Shown here: piece by piece, positions 47,341-58,483 of the stretch
Layout of the letters: each line of letters begins with the position of its first letter
Numbering within the stretch: position 1 is the stretch's first letter
NCBI GenBank assembly: GCA_019787685.1
Contig: JAHNUO010000024.1
Span: 248,001-312,000 of the forward strand
Length of the DNA stretch: 64,000 nt
From: Chiua virens
Taxonomy: Eukaryota; Basidiomycota; Agaricomycetes; Boletales; Boletaceae
Direction: 5' to 3'
Translations under genes and position numbers: made by a program
Notes under the pieces: generated by a model
The model's input: only the letters and a program-made list of their open reading frames with translations
Told to the model about the DNA's origin: nothing
Database searches by the model: none

Positions 47341-48349
47341 TTAGGGACCCTAGGGACCCACCAAGGGGTCCCGTGAGTGGGCCACTTGACCATATCTCGA
47401 AGCATATCCAAAATCTGTATATAAATTTGTTATGTAGTCAAACTTTACGAACATGTATTCCCTATGTAGGCATATCAGGGCCAATCTAAGTTGCTGGTTG
47501 CTAGTCGGAGTCTGATATAGAATATGTAGAACAAAGACATTGTATCACATTTTTCAAATATTTAACAAATTCATATTTAATAACGTCTTCAGCAACAACT
47601 GGAAATATCTCATGGATACATATTGCTAGGCAAAGTTTAGCTATTGTCAAGCTAACTATTCTGCCTTTATTTAACATAATATGTTGCATAATCAAAGTCC
47701 GCTGTCTTTTTTTAGATCTCATAAGGATATGTTTGACGAGTTAACCCAAATTCCCAGGTGCAATGTGTTGAACAATAAGTATAGACTTTGCTAGCTAGAC
47801 TTTTCCGGCTGTGTCTCGGGTGTCAACACCTTTTGATTCTTGGCAGGCTTCTCATATTGTCGTTTGAGTATCTAGATGGCCATCTGAGTCAGGTTGGCAT
47901 CCACATGAAATCTGCAGGAATGCAAAGACACACTGCCGTATCCATACACCACGACCACAGATGCGACATGAAATTGGGATTAGCCGGGCTTTGGGACGTT
48001 CCACGGATCAGAGATGGGGGCTGCAGATTAGTGTTTCGGGAATTTGGAATTGGGCCAAATTCACCCTTGCTAATTCATGCTAACCAGCCGTCAGCTCATA
48101 TTCACCATTGTAAATCAACACTAATTAACCACACTCTAGTCTATGTTAATTAACGAGTGAATTTGAGCAATTTCACTGAAATCCACTGTCAACCTGAGTG
48201 AATTTCGCCCTATTCCCAAGAATCCCAATCTGTGCCGGCTGGCAGTGGCTTCATGGTACTGCTAGAACTCTGTGGGATCCTTTCTGGATGTGAAAGCAGT
48301 TTCCATGTGGGCCTGGGACATACATATCAGTGTCACTGAGGATGTCAAA
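47341..48349. mobile_element. Terminal part of an older transposon, left of the composite hAT
   Basis: It begins TTAGGGACCCTAGGGACCC and shares terminal blocks with 25,555-25,060 read in reverse. Bases 48,030-48,240 look like a small AT-rich repeat beginning TTAGTGTTTCGGGAATT. A related end is at about 60,055-60,085. Between 48,250 and 48,349 the minus strand is open (SDTDMYVPGPHGNCF), and the frame continues across the hAT insertion into 58,484 and above. No family assigned. Confidence 0.45.
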
Positions 48350-48357
48350 CAGGTAAG
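48350..48357 (+). repeat. 8-bp target duplication of the composite hAT (left)
   Basis: CAGGTAAG, repeated exactly at 58476-58483. Eight bases is the hallmark of hAT insertion. Confidence 0.95.
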
Positions 48358-48377
48358 TAGTAATGTGCAGGGCCCGG

Positions 48378-49082
48378 TGTAGAAAAGTAATAATAGGTGA
48401 TAAGAAGAAAGGTGGGGCGATAGGTTCATCCCAAGGGGGGTTATATTTGAAGGAATGATGGATTCAGGTTTGTCTGAGAGTCCTAGAGGCTGCTGGACAA
48501 TCCGGAATGAAAAGCGGTTGATGTAAAAGTATCCGGGTGGAGGCAAGGCGATGAGAGTATTGATTCGAGTAGATGAGACGCAGAGGAACAATAGGACGAG
48601 GTAAAAGAGAAACTATCCAGCTCACTCACACACGGGAGAGTAAACAGGAGATCTCCTGAACGCAGAAAGACCATATTTTTGTGTTAGAAACATGGTTTTA
48701 TAGTCCTGGGCATAACCCAGGACTGTTAAAGGTAATCCGACCCTAAGTAAGTGTACAGGATTGATGTAGGGTGAGTATGGAAAGAAGGAGTGTCAAACCT
48801 TGTAGATGACAAAGAAAGGAAAGGTGTTAGGATCGTAATGACCTTAATAAGGCCAAATCAAGTAGAACAAGTCAAATCAGATGAAGCGCAATACGTACGA
48901 AAGAACCGGATTGGATTGCGTTGACTTGGATTGGACTCGGATTGGATTCGGATGATCTGTAAACGCTAGGAATGAAACTGGGCTGGCACGAAGTCAATGG
49001 CGGATGAGACAGGAGATGATATGACATGATGAAGAGCGAGGAAAATGTATCCTACAACCGTAGGGAGTATCTAACTCCTACA
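48378..49082 (-). repeat. 3' LTR of the LTR2 element
   Basis: 705 bp with TGTAG...CTACA ends in minus orientation. The adjacent internal sequence at 49083 (CCCGAGGGG, then GACTGTCCTCAGT) matches the LTR3 element next to its 3' LTR. Confidence 0.9.
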
Positions 49083-49235
49083 CCCGAGGGGAACTGGGAT
49101 GCCGACTGTCCTCAGTTGGTCATGTGATGTACGCGCGAGCTGGGTTTGAAAACTGAACAATGCGCCACCGGACATTACTTGAATGCATCATGTCCACACT
49201 TCTCTTCCATTCTCTTTATCTTTTACACTTCCACT

Positions 49236-49709
49236 ATGTCGTACGCCGAGTGGATCCTCAAATATGTGGACACGCAGAAAGTGGTTGATCCGTACGAACC
49301 ACGCGTCTTCGCCGAGACGGAGCTGAAACATGCGAACGGACGCGCCAGGGACTTTGTGAAGACGATCCCGGACGATAGGGAGGACCTGGCCGAGGAGCAG
49401 ACAATGTGGCGAGAGGAATGGGATGAGATCCTGGTACGTAGTTAACCGATCATGTCTTGTCGTGTACTAACCGTGAACTATTCATTTTTACAGAAACATC
49501 TCAGCGATTGCCTTCGACAGGCTCGGGACGCTGGCGTCGAGGCTCGGGTTGACAACACGGTCACCCTCACGATTCAAGAGTTGCAGAAGGTGATGGAACG
49601 GTGGGACGTGGCCAAGAAGCTACGAAAGGCGGCTGATGACGTGGCGAAGGCAACGGCGGCAGTGCACGAGAGTGAGGAACGAGAGGATGCAGGGGACGAG
49701 AAGACGTGA
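49236..49709 (+). CDS. Spliced antisense accessory gene of the LTR2 element, N-terminal part
   Basis: It starts at ATG 49236, 154 bp inside the LTR, on the strand opposite to gag. Exon 1 is 49236-49433 (66 codons). The intron is 49434-49493 (60 nt, GTACGT...TACAG), and exon 2 is 49494-49709 with a TGA. The conserved block PDDREDLAEEQTMWREEW precedes the intron, and KHLSDCLRQARDAGVEAR follows it, as in the LTR3 copy. The TGA is in a context (ACG TGA AGG) that could come from CGA, and downstream sequence stays coding-like, so the gene may once have continued into the Zn2Cys6 part at 49,776-50,522. Function unknown; a regulatory or nuclear role is inferred only from that zinc cluster. Confidence 0.65.
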
Positions 49710-50522
49710 AGGAGGCGCAAGGAGAAGGGGAAAGCGCCAGAGGGGAGAGAGAAACGGAAGGTGCATGTCCAGATACATATCCGGTACGCGCGATGCTAAC
49801 TAGGTTATACACACAGTGTCCTATCGTGATGGAGAACGAGTCGGAGGGTGAGGACAAGCTGATCATCGTCGAAAGCAGCACAGCCAAGAGCACACCGCCG
49901 ACCCATACCGATTCGCTGTGGGAGGAAGGCGACATCGACCACGAGGTGCCGTGCGAGCGGTGCAAGGGCGCAGGGTACCCCTGCTTTGGGGTTCCTAGTC
50001 GTGTATGCAGACGCTGCGGAAAGGACCGCCAGAGCTGCACGTATTCAAGCAGACATGGTGGCAAGAGAGTGAAGGCAGATGGGAAGGCAGAAGCAACGAG
50101 GGTCCCAGGTGAGTAATAACACGTTGCTCATCAATCCGCGTGTATTAATACATGGTTTAGCTTCGCAAAAACCAGTGGTATTCGTACCACCGTGCCAACT
50201 GTTCGCAGAACCGTCCAATCCGGTTCCAGCTATGCACAAGGCAAGGCCGAAGCCACGTCCTAAGGCTAAGGCATCCATCGTGGACAACGAGGAGGAAGAG
50301 GATACGGGCCCCAAGAAGAAGCAGAAGACGTCGGGTCAAGACGGACCCACGTGCTCTCAGGTCGACATGGCCAAACGGGCCGTGCTCGCTATGGAGGCAG
50401 AGCTGCTTGCCTCTAAAACCAAGTACAAGACGCTCGAGATGCAGTTGGCGGATAAAGGGACGGCAATCGCATTGAAAGAGGCTGAGTTGGAGAAGGTGAA
50501 GGCCGTACTATGGCTTCTGTAG
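49710..50522 (+). CDS. Zn2Cys6-type cluster protein within the LTR2 element
   Basis: After a short intron (about 49,781-49,816; GTACGC...CACAG) the frame TGT CCT ATC GTG ATG GAG opens, with a usable Met at 49828. At about 49,947-50,040 the cysteines follow C-x2-C-x6-C-x7-C-x2-C-x6-C (CERCKGAGYPC, then CRRCGKDRQSC), the spacing of fungal Zn2Cys6 DNA-binding domains. A basic run follows, then an intron at 50109-50160, an acidic/basic segment (KKKQKTSGQ) and a terminal heptad-like helix (VDMAKRAVLAMEAELLASK). The stop TAG is at 50520-50522. It is in a different frame from the upstream exon 2, so it is either a second gene or the rest of one gene after an indel. Such clusters with a coiled coil usually dimerise on DNA; this role is inferred. 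Confidence 0.6.
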
Positions 50523-51049
50523 ATAGAGTCGTCGTTCCCGCTGTGTCGTAGTATAGCAATCGATCTGTGTCCTCTGTCCAATCCGGTCGCGATCCCTAAT
50601 TAAGCAACGAATGGAAAGTGATCAATAAAATGCCATGTGAGTGAAAAGAAATGAGAATAATTAATACGGGGTGCGGTTGTCCATCCGGCTTGTCTTCTTT
50701 GGTCATCTTCCGAGTCTATACCTGCACTAATCGCTTCGCCGAGCGGCCGGATTGTGTATGACAGTATTCGGTTTCAGATGAGAGAAAAGAAGTAGTAGCG
50801 AAAGTGAATATCTAAGTAACAACGGTTATGATCAAAGGCAAAGGGACTGGCGGTATACGACTGGTTTCGTTGTTTTATTTTTCTGTCTTGTTGTATCGAA
50901 GGAAAGAGTGTATCATATGAATTGTCTGTGTGTTTAGCGGCGGTTTTCGTTATTTTAGAGGCACCGGATCGAATCCTGGGGTGAGATAGAGAGCACCGGT
51001 CAAATCCCGGGGTAGAGACGGATACGTATCATGTGGCTGACTTTATGTT
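50523..51049. other. Non-coding internal part of the LTR2 element
   Basis: No ORF of note. About 50,955-51,020 contains a duplicated motif (GCACCGG(A/T)(T/C)...ATCC(T/C)GGGGT) that also occurs, reverse oriented, in the LTR3 element at about 21,720-21,790. Conserved non-coding sequence in both families may serve packaging, termination or the 3' end of the antisense gene. Confidence 0.5.
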
Positions 51050-52366
51050 TTATGCTTTGAGACGATGCTTGGACCATTGCCAAGTAGTCACAACGTCGAC
51101 TAACAACGGCAGATCATCAGGTTGAACTATAAAATTAATGAACCGGTTAGTAATGCGCAGAAACGGATCCGTATACAAGCGGATGGCATCAAAAGTGCGT
51201 GTTATGCGACTAAAAACGTGAAAAACTGAGCTTGGTATTAGGTACCAACCAAGCTCACACCGAGGGGAACTTGAAATGATGACCTCCCGGGCATTGAAAG
51301 TACGCAAGGGCTGCATTATATGTACTCGCGGATTAAGCAGTGACAAATGAGGAATAGGCAGATTAAGTTTTGAAGGCTCCACGGTGAAACCGGCTACCCA
51401 GGCGGATGGTGAGGACGAAGGCAAAGTGGCTGTAACGGAAGACTGGATGTGAACGAGGGGAACTTGAATAGTAAACGACAGGAACGTGGATGAACGAATG
51501 CAAGAAGGAGGCGGATTAAAATGGGGTAAGGACTTGTGTGTAGGTAGAATGAGTAGTTGAAAGGTGCCCGCACGAACATTCAGATGTTTCGTGGGCCTTG
51601 GGAGTATGCAAACGGCAGCGATCCGGATACGTCCGGTTGGGACTGTCTCAGCCGGCGGATCATGACGATCCCTTACAAACCGGCTGACACTCATTCGTCC
51701 TAAAATGTTAGTCTTGCGCGGGTATAAAACAAAAATAGATAAAAATGAATGCCTGGGACGGTCAGGGTACAGCCAAGGGGGCTCGTGTATACTGCGGATT
51801 GAAACGATATTACCGGCCGGTAACGCCTGACTCGGTACAATAGCGGTCCGCGGATGGAGCAGCTGTAATAGGAAAAGGGAAAATGATCGACGCAAATGGG
51901 GGATGGGTTGATAGGGAGTGTTTGAGAGTGATTTCGGGGGAATGGGACGAGAGGCCGGATCGGATGCAAGACTGAGTGCGGACACAACAACAGGGGTATT
52001 TTGTAGCTGGGAAATGGTGGGGCTGATGATAGGTTCTACCAATCTGTCATTTGAATCATCCGAATCACGATCGGTTTCGATTGGACGTGGTGCTGTGTTG
52101 TGTACTACCAGCCGAGTTGTTACCGAATATGACAGAGTGTCCGGTTCGATGTCAAGTAGGTCGCAAGGACAGGCTGACTGTGCGTTCGTGATGCTGAGAG
52201 GTGTCGTGATGATGGTTGTATGAGGTGCAATCAGGATTGAGAGTGGTGAGACTGGTTCAGTTAACACGGTCGAATCGATAATAAAATCCGTTGGTCGTTC
52301 CGTAACCGACGGTCGCGATGACAGAGCAACACACGGGTTGATGTCCGTAACCAGTGCGATAACCAC
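51050..52366 (-). other. Long open frame in place of pol, LTR2 element
   Basis: 438 codons open on the minus strand, overlapping the 3' end of gag. It is rich in P, S, R and H without recognisable protease, RT or integrase motifs. A partial copy at 7,897-8,477 is about 95% identical at DNA level but differs in about 20 of 190 residues, suggesting no strong protein-level selection. I list it as an open frame, not as a gene. It could be a decayed or replaced pol region. Confidence 0.35.
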
Positions 52367-53148
52367 AGCACTATACGAGTTAGTAGGTGGTCCTTGGATT
52401 GATGGTGAAATAAAAACAATGAAGAGATGGGTCGGTTATATGGAAGCAGATTGTAAGTGTCAGGTAGTGAAAGCGAAGGTGATCGAAGGCAAAGCGAAGG
52501 TGTAGGTGTAAAATAAGAATGTGATCCTGATAAAAGAAACTCGGCTGCATCACAAACGTCATCGAGCGCATACGAGGCATCCGGGTGGATATCCGGTTGC
52601 AGGATCACTAACCGTCGACAAATCTCGTACTGTAAATCGACTGGGAAACCACTAAGAAAAAGAAAGTCTCGATCAAGAGTTGCTATTTGTTGTTGGGTGA
52701 GAAGGAATGATGATACTTTTGTAAATTCCCGAATATACTTCCCCAGCTCGTCAAGGGAGCGCATTGACTTGGATCGATAGTGATTGACGAGATTTTGGAG
52801 ATCTTCGAAATGGTACCGGTTATCGAGTTCCGGGTAGAGTGTCTTGACGGCTATAACGAACGCCTGCCAATCCGGTTGATCAGCAACCGCTTCAGGTAGG
52901 GTCTCCCAAAGGTCGCGTATACTGGGATTGACGTAATGCAATGCATACCGTACTGTCTTTGATTGGGGCAATCCAACGCATGTGCAAAGAAGGTCGATGT
53001 CGTCTAGATATGGTTGGAGATGGGAAGCTTTTCCGCTGAAGGTTGGTGCATCCAGGGTGCCTCGATACAGCATCCGGATTATGCTAGCCGTGATCATGAT
53101 GGACGGAAATGGTGTCAGTTGATTGTCTGATGCGCTTGTGACCTTCAT
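52261..53148 (-). pseudogene. Gag of the LTR2 element
   Basis: The likely start is the Met at 53073 (MLYRGTLDAPTFSG). It aligns along its length with the LTR3 gag: YLDDIDLLCTCVGL, LYPELDNRYHFEDLQNLV, LGKYIREFTKVSSFLL, GFPVDLQYEICRRL. After about residue 245 the similarity ends and no zinc knuckle or protease is found, so the C-terminal half is lost or shifted. Gag alone could let the RNA enter particles supplied by LTR3-type elements. Confidence 0.75.
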
Positions 53149-53405
53149 AGCTAAGGGCGGATGTATCGTGAGACACGGAGAAAGGGTTAGTAACGGTACA
53201 GGGGTGCGAGCAGGGTGAATGGGGACTAAAAGTCAGAAGGTATCGTAACCAGATCCGAAAAAATATAAGGTTTGTGAAACCGGATAAGGCACAAGTCGGG
53301 GACGGGTGTAGGCGAGGTGCGCGGCAAAATGAAGGAAAAGCAGTAGGAGAGCAAAGACGTCCGAATCCGAACCTTCTGAAACCACCCCTCGCGGTGGGCT
53401 CCAGT

Positions 53406-54110
53406 TGTAGAAAAGTAATAATAGGTGATAAGAAGAAAGGTGGGGCGATAGGTTCATCCCAAGGGGGGTTATATTTGAAGGAATGATGGATTCAGGTTTG
53501 TCTGAGAGTCCTAGAGGCTGCTGGACAATCCGGAATGAAAAGCGGTTGATGTAAAAGTATCCGGGTGGAGGCAAGGCGATGAGAGTATTGATTCGAGTAG
53601 ATGAGATGCAGAGGAACGATAGGACGAGGTAAAAGAGAAACTATCCAGCTCACTCACACACGGGAGAGTAAACAGGAGATCTCCTGAACGCAGAAAGACC
53701 ATATTTTTGTGTTAGAAACATGGTTTTATAGTCCTGGGCATAACCCAGGACTGTTAAAGGTAATCCGACCCTAAGTAAGTGTACAGGATTGACATAGGGT
53801 GAGTATGGAAAGAAGGAGTGTCAAACCTTGTAGATGACAAAGAAAGGAAAGGTGTTAGGATCGTAATGACCTTAATAAGGCCAAATCGAGTAGAACAAGT
53901 CAAATCAGATGAAGTGGAATACGTACGAAAGAACCAGATTGGATTGCGTTGACTTGGATTGGACTCGGATTGGATTCGGATGATCTGTAAACGCTAGGAA
54001 TGAAACTGGGCTGGCACGAAGTCGATGGCGGATAAGATGGGAGATGATATGACATGATGAAGAGCGAGGAAAATGTATCCTACAACCGTAGGGAGTATCT
54101 AACTCCTACA
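53406..54110 (-). repeat. 5' LTR of the LTR2 element
   Basis: 705 bp. On the minus strand it starts at 54110 with TGTAGGAG and ends at 53406 with CTACA, followed by the shared primer site. The target copy is CCAG at 54111-54114, probably from CCGG. Confidence 0.9.
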
Positions 54111-54366
54111 CCAGGTTGGGCTCAAAGCCCTAGGTCAGGCCAGGCTTTCCAGGGCTCGGGTCAGGCCTGGGTCGGGCTCGGGCCTGACCTGGGCCTGTGT
54201 ACTGTAGCTAGTACTAGCATGTAACCTTCAATAGACTATCAAGATCAATAACAATTTAAAGTAGTACTACTGCTAGTAGCTGCTAGTCATAACACAACAA
54301 TGTCGTCATCATCAACCTCATCTGCTGTGGCTCCTGGCATCTCCAAGTCTGAGTCCAAGTCTAACA

Positions 54367-57300
54367 TTACAATATCCCCCCTTCTTCATTCCTTCCCAAT
54401 GCATCCTCCAAGTCTGCAGGCATACTGTCACTGAACTCTCCCAGTGATGACTCTGCCACAACTGAAGGATCACTACAAAAAAGTAAGTCACGCCGTATCA
54501 AACACTTGACACATTGAAGCGCTTCGACAATATTGGGCTTGAGGTGATTGCGGCACTTGTTAATAGTAATGCCAGCGGAAGAAAAGGCACGCTTGCTTGA
54601 AATGGATGTCGCCATGACTGACAGGTAGTTGCTGGCGAGTGAAGCCCAGACTGGATATCTGTCGGCATTAAGACCCCACCATTGAATGATCGTCATGTTT
54701 GCTGGGAGGTGGTCTTTGGACTGGAGGTATCTGTGAAAGTCTTCGAGCCATGGCTGCTGAGCATCCACCATTCCGGTCTGCATGGCTACATTACCCCGCT
54801 GCACATTGCTGGTGTCTTCGTCTTCGTCGTCAGAGAGCACATGCATAAGTCTTCCAAGCTTTCCATACACTGACGAACTCTTAGCAACAGCTGACTTTGG
54901 TTTCTCTACTGCTTTCATACTACCTTTCAACTCGAGATATTGCTCTTTGTACTAAGTCAGTACTTTAAAGTTAGCAACTGTCTATGCAATCAGTTTTAGG
55001 TCGAGTACATACCAGAGTCTCGGCATGTTTTATAGCCTTTTCATATAACTCATTTCCCCAGTAGTGCCGTATATGGTTTGCTTTTTGAACCGGGTCCAAC
55101 ACTTGACAATATAGATTAGTATCCAAGGTCAATGGAGAATGCTGGGTCACATACACATCGCCATGATATATGTGTCTGAATCTGAACTACACCTATAATA
55201 TTCCATGATTTTTGCAACACCGACTTCGAGTCCATCCCAGAAATCCAAATAGTCGGATTTTGTGCTTCGTGAATTCCATGCTTTATGCAATGCCTCGAGG
55301 GCTGGGAGCGCTAGATGGATTGCGGGGCCATGGTCAGAGGAGAAAGCTTGCTGAGCTTCTTCAGCTTTGCACAAAAGTGCAAGTAGAACGTCAACCCGCG
55401 CCCACTCCTCGTCAGTCAATTGCAAATTCATCAGCTTTTGGCGCCGATCACAATCACGTTCAGCTGCTGCCAGTTCGTGGATAAACATGTTGATATCAGC
55501 TTTCAGAGTCTGGGCACGTTCGAGCATCAAAAAGGTGGATGACCAACGGACGGGCATGTCGAGTAGCAGTTACAAAGGCTGCTTTCGAGGAGGGTGATCA
55601 GGTTTCTCTTGCATTTGGATCGTCCGAAAGAGCTGCTTTCGTTTTGCTGATGACCGCTCTTTGACGGCAATTGTTCGAATTACACCAACTTCGTCTCTCT
55701 GCTTTTCTGAGTCCGGGACTGAGTCCAGGCCTTGCTTAGCAATAAGATCTTGATTAGGGACTTTTGGGTCATAAGCGTACAACTTGCTGTGTGCGCTGAG
55801 CAAAGCTTGGGTGGCCAAGTTAACAACGTGCGCCAAGCACCTACAAGACTGCCTTTTAGCATAAGCGTCAATGTTAACCAAAATAGACAATGTACCACAC
55901 ACGACGTTGCTTCGCATTAAAGCAGTTCCCAGTTTCACGTTCGATAAGTCATGCAAACTCCACCATCATTGTATCCATGTTTGTGGCATTATCACACGTC
56001 ACATGTCCGATCTGTAGGTGACAACGTTGAGATTCAACTGAAGTTATGAACACAAGCACGAACCTTGTGTTGTATACCTAATCGTGCAACCACCTTATAG
56101 AGCGCCTGGCCGAGACGAACACCATTGTGTGTGCTGTTAAGCTGCGTGAACCCAAGAAGTGTTGTATGTATGTCCCAAACTCCAGGCACTCTCTCTTCAA
56201 TCCAAGATCCCGTCACTGCAAAATAAGCATCGACGTTCGAAGCTTGCCAAGCATTGCACGTCAAGTTGATCCATCCCTTTACTGCGTCACTCTAATAAAG
56301 TATTTAAATTAATTGCATGTGCATCGTTGTAGTGTTGTAATACGCACAAGTAATCGACTTCGTAAACTTCGCATTTGAGACTTGAACATCTCGATAACCG
56401 CTCCTCATGCTGCTTTTCGGTTGGGGATTTTTGCAGTGCCCTTTGTTGCACGTGTGGCGACATCGATTACGTTGTGGAATGATGGATGTTCAAGAATAGA
56501 TAATGGCAGGTCCGTATCGATAATCCACTTGATCAGAGTCTCGCGAAATAGTTCATCATTATATGGGGGAACAACCTCTTTGGCGACAACGGGCTGCAGA
56601 TGTGCATCAAGCCGACACTGCTTCTGAGTGCTGGAAGCATTTTCTTTCTGCTCCTTACAGTCCTTAGGAAGCATTGAAGCGAAGCCGTTCGCCTTTGCCC
56701 ATGCCAGGTACTCGTCCTGATGATGACGCTCCAGATGGCGCCATAAGGTGGACACATCAGAGACCAGCGCTACAACATGAGAGCAGGTCCTACAAATTTG
56801 TTACATCGACATATAGTTACTGAACGAAAGCAACTTACGAGCACTTTTTGCATTTGCGCATTTTCTTGCCATTTTCAAGGTCAACGGGCCCGAAAAACTC
56901 ATCGATGTCCCGCTGTAGGAGTTAGATACTCCCTACGGTTGTAGGATACATTTTCCTCGCTCTTCATCATGTCATATCATCTCCCGTCTCATCCGCCATC
57001 GACTTCGTGCCAGCCCAGTTTCATTCCTAGCGTTTACAGATCATCCGAATCCAATCTGAGTCCAATCCGAGTCAACGTGATCCAATCCGGTTCTTTCGTA
57101 CGTATTCCGCTTCATCCGATTTGACTTGTTCTACTCGATTTGGCCTTATTAAGGTCATTACTATCCTAACACCTTTCCTTTCTTTGTCATCTACAAGGTT
57201 TGACACTCCTTCTTTCCATACTCACCCTACGTCAATCCCGTACACTTACTTAGGGTCGGATTACCTTTAACAGTCCTGGGTTATGCCCAGGACTATAAAA

Positions 57301-58218
57301 CCATGTTTCTAACACAAAAATATTGTCTTTCTGCGTTCAGGAGATCTCCTGTTTACTCTCCCGTGCATGAGTGAGCTGGATAGTTTCTCTTTTACTTCGT
57401 CCTATCGTTCCTCGGCGTCTCATCTACTCAAATCAATACTCTCATCGCCTTGCCTCCACCCGGATACTTTTACATCAACCGCTTTTCATTCCGGATTGTC
57501 CAGCAGCCTCTAGGACTCTTAGACAAACCTGAATCCATCATCCCTTCAAACACAACCCCCCTTGGGACGAACCTATCGCCCCACCTTTCTTCTTATCACC
57601 TATCATTACTTTTCTACACCACGTGCAGTTTTCATGCGCCGTAGCCTCACCAATCTCGAGGATATGGACATCTTCAAGAATCCCATCTGTGTCGACTATG
57701 TCTTGAGGTAATGTAGACATTGGGGCTATTTGGCATGATGGTATCACTCAGTTTGCAGTGAACACGAAGAGTCACACTGGTAGGACTCACTGTCAGTTGT
57801 TTGAGCACCAGATCCAAGTCCTACCACGTTGTTCTGGCGTGGTCTTTTACAGCCTGTAGATAGAGTCAGTGATATGAAAAACCATGAGTGCATTAGTGAC
57901 TTGGATGTACTTACGCTTGGGGGGCCTCAAAGGTTTCGCCGGTAAAGCCTCATCTTCGTCGCTAGAGTCTTGAATAGTACGACCAGGGTGACTGCTAGCG
58001 CCATTCTTGCGTTTGGGGTGAGGCAATGGCTCGGATGGATGGACTGGTGATGAATTGTTGTCTGGGGGGTACACAGGGGTGATGGAGTTGTTCGAAGAGC
58101 TCGCCATTTGTTGAACGTGTTGGTGGGAACGAAGCTCTGGTGTGGCTGCATTATCTTGATCACGCAGTTTAGCTGACAGCGCCCTGGTCTGCTTCGGTCG
58201 AGACTCTTCATTTTCCAT
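54367..58218 (-). pseudogene. hAT transposase, copy 2
   Basis: Inverted and nearly identical to 8931-12781, with the same Met (58218), introns, BED finger, stops and solo LTR2. The C-terminal motif reads SSKRAFSSAG here, against SSEHAFSSAG in copy 1. The Glu of the SERxFS motif, which corresponds to the third acidic catalytic residue in hAT enzymes, is lost by GAG to AAG at a CpG. The element must have been moved by a transposase made elsewhere. Confidence 0.85.
56914..57618 (+). repeat. Solo LTR2 inside hAT copy 2
   Basis: 705 bp, same insertion point as 9531-10235. The flanks are CCGC (56910-56913) and CCAC (57619-57622), the complements of GCGG and GTGG. Confidence 0.9.
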
Positions 58219-58475
58219 GCCGAGTGCGTACTATATGGGGATGAGTCGGGTGAAGAACAAACAAAATACTAAATACAGCAATGACTGTGGGTCCGGTGGC
58301 TCCTATAAACTATATAGTTGCAAGCCCGGGCTCGGCCCAGAGCCCAAGGTTGACCAAAATGGAAGCCCAAGCCCGGAGCCCAATGGAGCCTTTAGAGAGG
58401 GTCAGGTCGGGCTCAGGCTTTAGGGGTCGGGTCAGGCCGGGCTCAGGGCTTGAGCCCAAGCCTTGCACATCACTA

Positions 58476-58483
58476 CAGGTAAG
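58476..58483 (+). repeat. 8-bp target duplication of the composite hAT (right)
   Basis: CAGGTAAG, identical to 48350-48357. Confidence 0.95.

Larger units (their letters stand above)
48378..54110 (-). mobile_element. LTR2-family retroelement, complete, non-autonomous
   Basis: LTRs of 705 bp each (48378-49082 and 53406-54110), primer site, gag, no RT, RNase H or integrase, and an antisense gene near the 3' LTR. The internal region is 4.3 kb, against 7.3 kb in the LTR3 element. It shares with LTR3 the primer site, gag homology, a non-coding block near 50,950-51,010 (compare about 21,720-21,790) and the antisense gene, so it is probably mobilised by LTR3-type proteins. Confidence 0.85.
48358..58475 (-). 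mobile_element. Composite hAT transposon (copy 2) carrying a full LTR2 element
   Basis: The ends are TAGTAATGTGCAGGGC (from 48358) and the complement of TAGTGATGTGCAAGGC (to 58475). The 8-bp duplication CAGGTAAG flanks both sides exactly. An LTR2 retroelement (48378-54110) sits 20 bp inside the right terminal repeat, with CCGG (48374-48377) on one side and CCAG (54111-54114) on the other. A solo LTR2 lies in the transposase gene (56914-57618). The clean 8-bp duplication around the whole 10.1 kb means the element either moved with its cargo or was filled after landing. Copy 1, with the same junction, favours the first. Confidence 0.9.

Noticed and set aside
48350..48357. CAGGTAAG as a splice donor that guided the insertion
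   Set aside because: It matches a donor consensus by chance; the open frame at this place runs on the minus strand, so the plus-strand donor has no exon to serve.
51050..52366. A novel 438-residue protein in the LTR2 element
   Set aside because: No domain, low-complexity composition, and the second copy shows mostly residue-changing differences. Kept only as an open frame.
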